A DNA stretch of 5,883 nucleotides. Origin: JBBQER01 sp052148155 (GTDB lineage Bacteria > Actinomycetota > Acidimicrobiia > IMCC26256 > PALSA-610). Location of the stretch: assembly GCA_052148155.1 (NCBI GenBank), contig JBKQIY010000204.1, positions 1 through 5,883 on the forward strand, read 5' to 3'. Made by a program: the position numbers and the translations under genes. The notes beneath the pieces were generated by a model. The model was not told where the DNA came from. It made no database searches and was given only the letters and a program-made list of their open reading frames with translations. Numbering within the stretch: position 1 is the first letter of the stretch; each line of letters begins with the position of its first letter. This document shows positions 1 to 5,883 of the stretch, in pieces.

Positions 1-1
1 C

Positions 2-736
2 CTACTGACCAGAGCCGGACGTGGTTGGCGTCCAGTGTTCGTCGGTGCCCGAGCGGAACTCACACAGCTGTGGCGATCGATGGTCGGACACCATCTCACG
101 AACCTGGGTTTGATGGCACCCATGTACGTCCTTCCGCTCCTCGTTGTCGCGCGCTTGCAGGTCCAGGAGAACGCCTACTTTTATGTCACGTGGATGGTCT
201 GCGGTCTGTTCTTTCTCGTCTCACCGTCGGTGGCGGCATCGTTGTTCGCCGAAGGTTCCCATGCCGAAGCGCAGCTCGTGCACACCGCTCGTCGCGCCGT
301 TCGCGTCATCTTCCTGGTGCTCGCACCGGCAATCGTGTTTTTTGTGTTCGAGGGTGGCCGCATCCTCAGCGTCTTCGGACATCTCTACGAGTCCCACGGG
401 CGCGTATTGCTGCTGATCCTGGTGGTGTCCTCGATACCAGATGCGATCACGAACGTGGCGGTGGCGGTGCTGCGCGTGCGCCGAAACTTTGCCGCAGCCG
501 CTGGGCTGAACTGGCTCATCGCTGCCTCCACGGCGCTGCTCGCATGGGTCCTGCTTCCGCATCTGGGGATCGCCGGAGCCGGCCTCGCCTGGCTGATCGC
601 GCAATCACTCGGCGCTGCGGTGGTCGCAGGCACGCTGGTAACCCGAACGTGCAGGACCCGCAGGTTCGTCGACCGGACTGTCCCAATCTCTCCGGGGTCC
701 GAACGACCGACAGCGACCGCGATGCAGGAGCAGTAG
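2..736 (+). CDS. Polysaccharide flippase, MOP/Wzx-like (5' partial)
   Basis: The reading frame is open from the window edge (first full codon at position 2) to TAG at 734-736, giving 244 residues of a protein whose N-terminus lies outside the window. It is strongly hydrophobic. About six membrane segments can be seen, near residues 35-52, 58-82, 102-120, 134-158, 165-187 and 190-213. They are separated by short Arg-rich loops and followed by a polar tail of about 30 residues. The helix pattern and the 'SLFAEGS' stretch near residues 80-86 resemble the C-terminal half of MOP-superfamily polysaccharide export proteins (Wzx/RfbX type, usually 12-14 helices). Such proteins move lipid-linked sugar units across the cytoplasmic membrane. 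The glycosyltransferase gene 6 bp downstream supports this role. The GTG at position 35 is an internal Val codon, not a start. A different multi-TM transporter cannot be excluded, because the more diagnostic N-terminal half is missing. Confidence 0.8.
   Translation, partial: LLTRAGRGWRPVFVGARAELTQLWRSMVGHHLTNLGLMAPMYVLPLLVVARLQVQENAYFYVTWMVCGLFFLVSPSVAASLFAEGSHAEAQLVHTARRAVRVIFLVLAPAIVFFVFEGGRILSVFGHLYESHGRVLLLILVVSSIPDAITNVAVAVLRVRRNFAAAAGLNWLIAASTALLAWVLLPHLGIAGAGLAWLIAQSLGAAVVAGTLVTRTCRTRRFVDRTVPISPGSERPTATAMQEQ
726..730 (+). promoter_or_regulatory. Ribosome binding site of the glycosyltransferase gene
   Basis: AGGAG lies 12 nt before the GTG at 743, inside the last codons of the flippase gene, whose stop follows at 734-736. 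The spacing is on the long side, but this is the only purine-rich Shine-Dalgarno match nearby. Its position suggests that the two genes are translationally coupled. Confidence 0.5.
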
Positions 737-742
737 ACAGCC

Positions 743-1951
743 GTGCGGATCCTTCAGCTCACTGATTTCTATCCGCCGGTAATCGGCGGACTCGAGCGCC
801 ACGTCGCAATACTCGGAAAGGAACTCGCCGCGCGCGGACACGCCTGCTCAGTCGCGACGCTCGCCCGTCCCGGCCTTCCAGTCAGCGACTTCGATGGGCC
901 GATCCGAGTACATCGGCTGCGAGGCTGGAACCGCGCCCTCGAGCGTTTCTACGAAGACCCGACGCGGAATTTCCACCCGACCTTCCCCGACCCGGGAGTG
1001 ATGCGCGACCTCAGGCGTGTGATCGAGCTCGAAGAGCCCGACATCATTCACGTCATGAGCTGGATCTTGTACTCGGCACTCGCGCTCCCAGCGACGCAGC
1101 GGTCCAAGGTCGTCGTCACCTTGAGCGATTACGGCCTCGTGTGCGCGAAGAAGACGTTGCAATACTACGAGCGCGACGATTGCAGCGGGCCGGCACTGTC
1201 AAAATGTGTCGGCTGCACGACGGCGCACATCGGCGCCGCGAAGGGATTCGTGCTGCCGATCGGCTTGAGGCTTTCCCGCCGACTCCATCACCGCGTTGAT
1301 CGATTCATCGCGATCTCATCGGCCGTGGCGCGAGAAAGTGCTGTCGGCCTCGACGGGGTCCCGACGGACATCATCTCGACGTTCGTGCCCGACGACGTAA
1401 CGAACGATGTCGCGAGTTGCCGTCCGGCGTTTCTGCCCGCGAACGACGGATACGTCCTATTCGTCGGCGCACTCGGCGGGCACAAGGGGCTCCCGCAACT
1501 GATTGCCGCGACTGCTGGCCTCGACGTCGATGTCGTCGCGCTCGGTGCCCGACGAGTGGACACACCGACGGACCTGCCACCCCGATTCTTCATGACAGAA
1601 GACGTCCCCCACGAGCAGGTCATGTCGGCATGGGCGGGAGCATCGATCGGCGTCGTGCCGTCGGTGTGGCCCGAACCGTTCGGCCAGGTCGCCATCGAGG
1701 CGATGGCTTGCGCCAAGCCGGTGATCGCATCGGCGACGGGCGGATTGGCCGACATCGTCGTCGACGGCGAGACCGGACTCCTCGTCCCACCCGGCCACGT
1801 CGCCGCGCTACGGGCGGCCATCGTGTCACTGCTAGCTGATCCCGACCGCTGCGCCAAAATGGGTGCCGCTGGAGCCGCTCGCGCGCCGCAGTTCTTTGCC
1901 GGCGCCGTCACCGACCGGATCGAACGTGTGTTTCTCGAACTCTGTAGCTGA
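743..1951 (+). CDS. GT4-like (GT-B fold) glycosyltransferase
   Basis: This 402-residue protein is of normal length for family GT4 and probably transfers a sugar from an activated donor to a lipid-linked glycan on the cytoplasmic side of the membrane. The N-terminus (MRILQLTDFYPPVIGGLERH) is the typical first strand and Gly-Gly acceptor loop of GT4 enzymes, followed by 'LAARGH'. The donor domain starts near residue 237 with 'VLFVGALGGHKG' (Lys248). It has the EX7E motif at Glu311 and Glu319 ('WPEPFGQVAIEAMACAKPV') and then 'GGLADIVVDGETGLLVPPG' near 333-351. A cysteine-rich insertion lies at Cys134, Cys147, Cys155 and Cys158. The position where many GT4 enzymes carry a phosphate-binding Arg ('VGRL') is Ala243 here. 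The GTG start gives the N-terminus expected for the family and lies 6 bp after the flippase stop. Donor and acceptor sugars cannot be read from the sequence. Confidence 0.93.
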   Translation: MRILQLTDFYPPVIGGLERHVAILGKELAARGHACSVATLARPGLPVSDFDGPIRVHRLRGWNRALERFYEDPTRNFHPTFPDPGVMRDLRRVIELEEPDIIHVMSWILYSALALPATQRSKVVVTLSDYGLVCAKKTLQYYERDDCSGPALSKCVGCTTAHIGAAKGFVLPIGLRLSRRLHHRVDRFIAISSAVARESAVGLDGVPTDIISTFVPDDVTNDVASCRPAFLPANDGYVLFVGALGGHKGLPQLIAATAGLDVDVVALGARRVDTPTDLPPRFFMTEDVPHEQVMSAWAGASIGVVPSVWPEPFGQVAIEAMACAKPVIASATGGLADIVVDGETGLLVPPGHVAALRAAIVSLLADPDRCAKMGAAGAARAPQFFAGAVTDRIERVFLELCS

Positions 1952-2081
1952 GCCGTACGCGGACGTGTCGCGTGACGCTCGATCGCCACGATCACGGCGA
2001 CCAGCCGCCGGCCGAGAATTCTGCATGCGGGCATGCCGTCCGTCGATGTCGCGCGCCGGTCGTCGTACCGCGAGGTCACCC
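1952..2081 (+). other. Intergenic gap before the hydrolase gene
   Basis: These 130 bp form one of the two longest spacers in the window. They contain a short inverted repeat TCGCC/GGCGA (1983-1987 and 1996-2000, loop of 8) that competes with another, CGTGA/TCACG (1971-1975 and 1992-1996). Neither is followed by a T-run, so I do not call a terminator. GCATGC occurs twice, at 2023-2028 and 2031-2036. No convincing -35/-10 pair is seen. The hydrolase frame stays open through this stretch, and ATG codons at 2025 and 2046 are alternative starts, so part of it may be coding. Confidence 0.4.
2072..2076 (+). promoter_or_regulatory. Ribosome binding site that decides the hydrolase start
   Basis: GAGGT lies 5 nt before an in-frame TTG at 2082. 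It is the best Shine-Dalgarno match in the spacer. The in-frame ATGs at 2025 and 2046 have no comparable site. A start at this TTG leaves a compact signal peptide with a short basic n-region. Confidence 0.5.
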
Positions 2082-3644
2082 TTGAACCGACAGCGCGCGA
2101 CAAGCCGATGCGTGACGTTGCTCGTCGCGGTCACGATGTCACTCGCGGCCGGAACAGCCGGCGCTGCCGTCGAACAACACACCAACGTGCAACAGGCTTC
2201 CGCGGCGATGTCGTCGGCTGGTCAGCCCGCCCAACAAGCGCCGAACCCGATGGCCGGAATCAAGCTCGTGAGCTACTTTCCGGCGACGCACGGGTGGACG
2301 TTGATGTGGACCGAATGGCGACCGGCGGACCTCGAGCGCGACTTCGGCCGCATCGCCGCGCTCCATGCGAATGCGGTCCGGCTCGTGATCCCGGCCTGGA
2401 CGTTCGGGTATCCACAACCGACGTCGACGATGGTCGCTCGCCTCATAGCCGCGGTCGGCATCGCCGCCGACCATGGACTCCGAGTGCAACTGACGTTGTT
2501 CGACTGGTGGGACTCATGGTCCGACCTCGCCGGCTCGAAGCAGTGGACGAACGCCATCGCCCGCGCCGTTCCTGACGATCGGCGCATCGTGCTCATCGAG
2601 CTCAAAAACGAAATCGATCCCGACAATTCCGCCGCCATGAACTGGACTCGAACGATGTTGCCGGTCGTCGAGGCTGACTTCCCCGGCGTGCCGGTGACGG
2701 TATCGACTTCGGGACAAGCCGGACTTGCGGGTCTCGCCAAGCTGAGAACCGAACTGATATCGACGCCGCCGACGGTATACGACTACCACTACTACGGCGG
2801 AGGCAACGCCGACGGCGTGTATGCCGAGCTCGCAGCCGCCAAAGCGATCGTCGCGCCGGCACCGCTGTACATCGGTGAGACCGGCCGGGCGTCCATTGCC
2901 TATCCCGGCGGCGATCCCGGGGGAACCGCAATCCAAGAAGCATTCCAGGCTCGTTATCTTCGAGCAGTGGAAAACGCAACGGCCGTGTTGGGCCTCCCAC
3001 CGGCAGGAATCTGGACCCTCAACGACTTCACGCCGGCGGCGATCCCGCTGTCAAACACGGCGCAAGATCCACTCGAATATGCCTACGGCCTCTTCCGAAC
3101 CGACGGGTCGCCCAAGCCCTCGGCGGCGGTCGTCACCACGTTCTTCGGCACCGGCCAGACTTACCCGTTCGCCATCAACGGCGGATTCGAGTTCGCTGCC
3201 GCTGGCCTGCCCGCCGGATGGGAACGGTTCGATCCGAGCCTCGCAACGTTCGGTCGATCGACCCGGATTGTTCACTCGGGCACCGCGTCCGCCGAAATCG
3301 CGCACAGCCGCTCGAACAACAGCGGCGATCCCGCGTTCTACATCAGCCCAATCGACAATCGCGCCAGCGCCGGGCACGAATATCAGCTTTCGGGATGGGC
3401 GAAGGGCATCAACTCGACCGGCCGAACCCAACTCGCTCTCTCGTTCTTCGACGCGAACGGTCGATACATCGGAAAAGCCGAATCCGCCATGCTGCCGGCC
3501 GGGACAACCGGTTGGGACCATCTCGTCGTCCACGCCGTCGCTCCGTCCAACGCCGCGACCCTCGAGGTCTTCGCCAAATCGGCCAATAACACCGGAGCCG
3601 CCTACTTCGATGACCTGGTATTCAGCCCCATAACCGGTACATAG
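2082..3644 (+). CDS. Secreted cellulase-like glycoside hydrolase (clan GH-A) with C-terminal CBM
   Basis: From the TTG at 2082 this is a 520-residue exported enzyme predicted to cleave glycosidic bonds by the retaining mechanism of clan GH-A (GH5-like). A Sec signal peptide covers residues 1 to about 28 (basic NRQR, hydrophobic VTLLVAVTMSLA, AGA cleavage box). A Gln/Ala/Ser-rich linker runs to about residue 57. The (beta/alpha)8 domain follows: 'GIKLVSYFP' (59-67), 'VRLVIP' (99-104), 'VQLTLFDWW' (135-143), 'LKNEID' with probable acid/base Glu177, 'YDYHYY' with His236, 'YIGETG' with probable nucleophile Glu266, and 'GIWTLNDF' with Trp311. The spacing of 89 residues between the two Glu fits the clan. 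A beta-sandwich module like CBM4/9 fills 362-520. Starts at ATG 2025 or 2046 would add 19 or 12 Arg-rich residues. Within this polysaccharide locus it probably trims or releases the cluster's own polymer, though a role in degrading foreign glycans is possible. The exact GH family is unresolved. Confidence 0.85.
   Translation: MNRQRATSRCVTLLVAVTMSLAAGTAGAAVEQHTNVQQASAAMSSAGQPAQQAPNPMAGIKLVSYFPATHGWTLMWTEWRPADLERDFGRIAALHANAVRLVIPAWTFGYPQPTSTMVARLIAAVGIAADHGLRVQLTLFDWWDSWSDLAGSKQWTNAIARAVPDDRRIVLIELKNEIDPDNSAAMNWTRTMLPVVEADFPGVPVTVSTSGQAGLAGLAKLRTELISTPPTVYDYHYYGGGNADGVYAELAAAKAIVAPAPLYIGETGRASIAYPGGDPGGTAIQEAFQARYLRAVENATAVLGLPPAGIWTLNDFTPAAIPLSNTAQDPLEYAYGLFRTDGSPKPSAAVVTTFFGTGQTYPFAINGGFEFAAAGLPAGWERFDPSLATFGRSTRIVHSGTASAEIAHSRSNNSGDPAFYISPIDNRASAGHEYQLSGWAKGINSTGRTQLALSFFDANGRYIGKAESAMLPAGTTGWDHLVVHAVAPSNAATLEVFAKSANNTGAAYFDDLVFSPITGT
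3165..3641 (+). other. CBM4/9-like carbohydrate-binding domain of the hydrolase
   Basis: Residues 362-520 of the hydrolase (numbered from TTG 2082) follow the usual pattern of a CBM4/9-type jelly roll. This comprises 'INGGFE' at 365-370, 'GW' near 379-380, 'HSGTASAEI' at 398-406, 'YQLSGWAKG' at 434-442, a 'GWDHLVV' strand near 477-483, and a terminal 'AYFDDLVF' at 507-514. Such modules hold extracellular enzymes on glycan chains. Assignment to one CBM family rests only on this pattern; a more general galactose-binding-like fold is the alternative. Confidence 0.65.
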
Positions 3645-3662
3645 CCTCAACCGTTACTAGCA

Positions 3663-3674
3663 GACGCATGCGTC
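3663..3674 (+). repeat. 12-bp perfect palindrome over a candidate start codon
   Basis: GACGCATGCGTC is its own reverse complement and contains the ATG at 3668. It lies between the hydrolase stop (3644) and the body of the acyltransferase. It could be a dimeric regulator site, but one palindrome of this length is expected by chance in roughly every 4 kb, so its function is uncertain. Confidence 0.2.
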
Positions 3675-4924
3675 CCATTCCGAACAACTGCTCCGGTGAT
3701 CACAACTCGCAGCACCGCCCAACCGCACGACGACAAACAGTGAGTACCATTCAACTGAGTGTCGCAGTTCCTGACGGGGTTCTCTTGCACACCGAAATAC
3801 TGAACTGGGCCGAGCTCCTCGAACACGAAGACGCCTGGACCGATTTGGTCCAACGAGCATGCAATCAGAATCCCTTTGCCGCCCCCAAATGGCAACTCGC
3901 CTGGGCCCGACACTTCGTACCACAGGCCGACACCATCACGATCGCCGCCTGGAACGGCGAACGACTCGTCGGCATCGCTCCCATGTGGCGTCACCGACTC
4001 ACACTCGGACCACTCGTCGGCGCGACCAAACTTGAACCATTCGGGTCAGGCGCGCACGCCCGCCTCACCGAACTCCCGGCGATCGTCACCGACCCCGCCG
4101 CCAATCAGCGCTCCACCCTGCGAGCAATCGTGACCGCTCTGCACGAAATACCGAACTGGGACTGGACAGTCTTCCCACTGTCCAGCGCCCAGGGCTGGTT
4201 CGAGCCACAATGGCTTCCCAATTCCACAAACGGTTTCGTCGCACACCGATTGAGCCGGCCATGCGTCGTCCTACCCCTCGCCGACACATGGCAAGAGACC
4301 TACGCAGGATTGAAGCGCAATGTACGTGAATCCATTCGACGAGGACGGAATCGTCTCAGCCGCGAAGACCGATCCTGGACCGTCGAACAAACGGTCGGCA
4401 CTGATGACCTCACCGACGCGCTCGACGACCTGATTCGCCTCCACCATTTGCGATCGGAGCTGGACTGGACCGTTCAACACGCGGACGTGCTGGGCAACCG
4501 CGCAGACAGTGATTTCTTCAAGAATGCCGTCACCGACCTCGCCACTGTCGACGGAGCAGCGATTCACCGATTGCGCGTCGACGGCGAAGTCATCGCCGCG
4601 CTCGCGGTACTCCACACGAAGGCAGTCGCGTATCAGAGCATCTCAGGACTCGACCCGAAGTGGTGGGGCTACAGCCCGATTACCACGATCCAGGTCGCGG
4701 CGATACAAGCCGCGATCGAAGCGCACAAGACAGTCTTCAACCTGTCGACCGGCCCCGACGTCGCCAAGCTTCGATGGTCCGAGAACCTTGAGGTCCAACA
4801 GGAGTTCGTCATCACCGGATCGAAACGTCGATCCCGCGCCTACTACAGCGCATACGCTCAGGCGGCGACCGCCGCAAAGCTGCGACGAGAGCGCTTCGTC
4901 TCAAGACGACCGCAGGGAACCTGA
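3668..4924 (+). CDS. CelD/FemAB-like GNAT-fold acyltransferase
   Basis: This 418-residue soluble protein resembles the CelD/BcsL-type GNAT proteins (acetyltransferase_6 domain) found in exopolysaccharide loci, which are thought to acylate sugars or precursors in the cytoplasm. Numbering is from ATG 3668. The N-terminal lobe has the typical 'NPFAAPKWQLAWARHF' (68-83) and 'GERLVGIAPMW' (97-107). A basic 'LKRNVRESIRRGRNRL' helix (215-230) precedes the second GNAT lobe, which has 'VDGEVIAALAVL' (304-315), 'AYQSISGLDPKWWGYSP' (321-337) and 'FNLSTGPDVAKLRWSE' (357-372). The last corresponds to the family's 'F.G...YK..W' pattern. The start is uncertain: neither ATG 3668 nor GTG 3740 has a Shine-Dalgarno site. 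The first 24 residues look unlike the domain and their codons are less GC-rich at the third position, so GTG 3740 (394 residues) is a serious alternative. The gene ends 16 bp before the methyltransferase. Transfer of another acyl or aminoacyl group is possible. Confidence 0.8.
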   Translation: MRPIPNNCSGDHNSQHRPTARRQTVSTIQLSVAVPDGVLLHTEILNWAELLEHEDAWTDLVQRACNQNPFAAPKWQLAWARHFVPQADTITIAAWNGERLVGIAPMWRHRLTLGPLVGATKLEPFGSGAHARLTELPAIVTDPAANQRSTLRAIVTALHEIPNWDWTVFPLSSAQGWFEPQWLPNSTNGFVAHRLSRPCVVLPLADTWQETYAGLKRNVRESIRRGRNRLSREDRSWTVEQTVGTDDLTDALDDLIRLHHLRSELDWTVQHADVLGNRADSDFFKNAVTDLATVDGAAIHRLRVDGEVIAALAVLHTKAVAYQSISGLDPKWWGYSPITTIQVAAIQAAIEAHKTVFNLSTGPDVAKLRWSENLEVQQEFVITGSKRRSRAYYSAYAQAATAAKLRRERFVSRRPQGT

Positions 4925-4940
4925 AAGCTCAGTCGGAACC

Positions 4941-5744
4941 GTGCCCAACCGTCTGTACATCGCCGCTAACAAGCCTGCAGTCCGCCGGATACTCGGACGG
5001 ATACCGATCGTGAGGAGGCTGTACGCCGGCTACCGGCGTCAGCACCCCTTCGATCGCGAGATGGGCATTGATGCCGGCGGCTTCGTCGATCCGACGACGA
5101 TGAATATCGACCCCGCCCTGGCAGGCAAGATCAACTTCTATCTCGCGTCCCAACCGAGCATCGTGCAGAGGTCGATCGAGCGCATCCCTGACCCGGCGGA
5201 CTCCACCTTCTTGGACATCGGCTGCGGAAAGGGTCGGCCCATGATGGTCGCCAGCCAGTTTCCGTTCGCCCGCATCGTGGGCTGGGAGCTGTCGGCCGAC
5301 TTGGCTGCCGTCGCCATCGCCAACTTCAGCAATGCCCTCGGTGCGGACGGGTCGGCCCGGTTCGACGTCGTGGTCGGCAACGCCGTGGAGATGCGCTTCC
5401 CGGCCGGGAGACTGGTCGTGTTCGTGTACCACGCGATGGGCTGCGAGTTGCTCCAACAGCTGGTGCACAACCTGGAACGGGCGCTCGAGTCGGACGTCGA
5501 GCACGTCTACTTCGTCTACTACAACCCTGTTTGCGCGGAGATCCTCGACGGCTCGCCCCACTTCGAACGGTGGGCGGCCGAGATGTACCCGTATGACGAG
5601 TCCGAGATCGGATACGGGGTCGACACCTCCGATGCCGTGGTCACGTGGCAGAGCACCCAGGAGCGGACAACCGACGGCTGGCCGGGCCGCGACCGTCCGG
5701 TCACCGTCATCTCAGCCCTCAGAGCCGAAGTCGCCGATCATTAA
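4941..5744 (+). CDS. Class I SAM-dependent methyltransferase
   Basis: This 267-residue protein is predicted to transfer a methyl group from S-adenosylmethionine and shows no signal peptide or membrane segment. After a basic N-terminal stretch (residues 13-33, rich in Arg) comes motif I, 'FLDIGCGKGRPMMVAS' (90-105). Then follow 'RIVGWELSADL' with Glu116 as the probable ribose-binding acid, 'FDVVVGNAVEMRFP' (141-154), and a 'LVVFVYHAMG' strand (158-167) at the motif IV position. The GCGKGR version of motif I and the following helix resemble DOT1-like methyltransferases, which in bacteria often occur beside glycan genes and have nothing to do with histones. The GTG at 4941 is the only reasonable start between the preceding stop and the fold, although the upstream GGA is a weak ribosome site. 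In this setting O-methylation of a sugar is the most likely role, but a small molecule or protein substrate cannot be excluded. Confidence 0.85.
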   Translation: MPNRLYIAANKPAVRRILGRIPIVRRLYAGYRRQHPFDREMGIDAGGFVDPTTMNIDPALAGKINFYLASQPSIVQRSIERIPDPADSTFLDIGCGKGRPMMVASQFPFARIVGWELSADLAAVAIANFSNALGADGSARFDVVVGNAVEMRFPAGRLVVFVYHAMGCELLQQLVHNLERALESDVEHVYFVYYNPVCAEILDGSPHFERWAAEMYPYDESEIGYGVDTSDAVVTWQSTQERTTDGWPGRDRPVTVISALRAEVADH

Positions 5745-5883
5745 CGGTCTCGAACTCGAACATTGCTCGACGCGCACCTGTGGACCGAATACTCGTCCGA
5801 CCGTGCAGAGGCGTTACGCGTTGGTGTGAGCGGTCCAGTTCGGACCTTGCGAGGATCGGCGCGTGGCCCGATTCCACTGTCAG
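5745..5883. other. 3' flank without a convincing gene
   Basis: These 139 bp reach the window edge. Two + frames stay open to the end, one from TTG 5763 and one from GTG 5780. Neither has a Shine-Dalgarno site, a recognisable motif or strong codon bias. The hairpin GGTCC-AGTTC-GGACC at 5832-5846 has a 5-bp stem and no T-run, so it is not a clear terminator. A gene could start here and continue outside the window. Confidence 0.35.

Noticed and set aside
25..765. Open frame of 246 codons on the + strand overlapping the flippase
   Set aside because: Its product is an Arg/Ser/Pro-rich shadow, whereas the overlapping frame encodes clear membrane helices.
1983..2000. TCGCC/GGCGA hairpin as a terminator after the glycosyltransferase
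   Set aside because: The stem is only 5 bp, the loop is long and no T-run follows.
1863..2081. Longest version of the hydrolase frame, starting within the glycosyltransferase
   Set aside because: The added residues overlap the end of a complete GT4 gene and would bury the signal peptide far inside the protein.
1288..2103. Long open frame of 271 codons on the - strand over the glycosyltransferase
   Set aside because: It is antisense to a clear GT4 gene. Its product is dominated by Ser, Thr, Arg and Ala with no motif, as expected for a high-GC shadow frame.
3051..3650. Open frame of 199 codons on the - strand over the hydrolase C-terminus
   Set aside because: It mirrors the CBM-like module on the + strand, and no domain or ribosome site supports it.
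4509..4940. N-terminal extension of the methyltransferase frame upstream into the acyltransferase
   Set aside because: The upstream part overlaps the acyltransferase out of frame and is Ser/Arg/Pro-rich. The conserved fold begins only after GTG 4941.
4929..5561. Open frame of 210 codons on the - strand over the methyltransferase
   Set aside because: The + strand frame has clear SAM-binding motifs. The antisense product has no recognisable motif.
5746..5829. tRNA-like stretch with GGTCTCGAACTCGAAC
   Set aside because: It resembles a T-loop only superficially. No acceptor, D or anticodon stems could be drawn around it.
5832..5846. GGTCC/GGACC hairpin as a terminator after the methyltransferase
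   Set aside because: The stem is 5 bp, it lies 87 bp past the stop, and it is followed by TTGCGAGG rather than a T-run.

Overview
This 5.9 kb window is high-GC DNA with tightly packed genes, all on the + strand. GTG and TTG starts appear likely, and the proteins are rich in Ala, Arg, Asp and Val. This fits a high-GC bacterium, most likely an actinobacterium, but no rRNA or other marker gene is present, so the taxon is an inference.

The layout from left to right is as follows. (1) Positions 2-736 hold the C-terminal part of a multi-TM flippase of the MOP/Wzx type, cut by the window edge. (2) Positions 743-1951 hold a complete GT4-like (GT-B) glycosyltransferase with a four-cysteine insertion. 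(3) After a gap of about 130 bp, positions 2082-3644 hold a secreted cellulase-like clan GH-A glycoside hydrolase with a C-terminal CBM4/9-type carbohydrate-binding module. (4) Positions 3668-4924 (or from 3740) hold a CelD/FemAB-like GNAT-fold acyltransferase. (5) Positions 4941-5744 hold a class I SAM-dependent methyltransferase with a DOT1-like motif I. The last 139 bp show no convincing gene.

Taken together this is part of a cell-surface or exopolysaccharide locus. A sugar is added by the GT4 enzyme and the lipid-linked unit is moved across the membrane by the flippase. The acyltransferase and methyltransferase could decorate the glycan or its precursor. The exported glycosidase could trim, release or remodel the finished polymer outside the cell. 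Gaps of 6, 23 (or 95) and 16 bp suggest cotranscription of most genes. The larger gap before the hydrolase carries no clear terminator or promoter.

I found no CRISPR array, tRNA, rRNA, insertion sequence or phage signal. I see no entirely new system. The points most worth a second look are the secreted hydrolase inside the biosynthetic cluster, its likely TTG start, the cysteine cluster in the glycosyltransferase, and the paired acyl/methyl tailoring genes.
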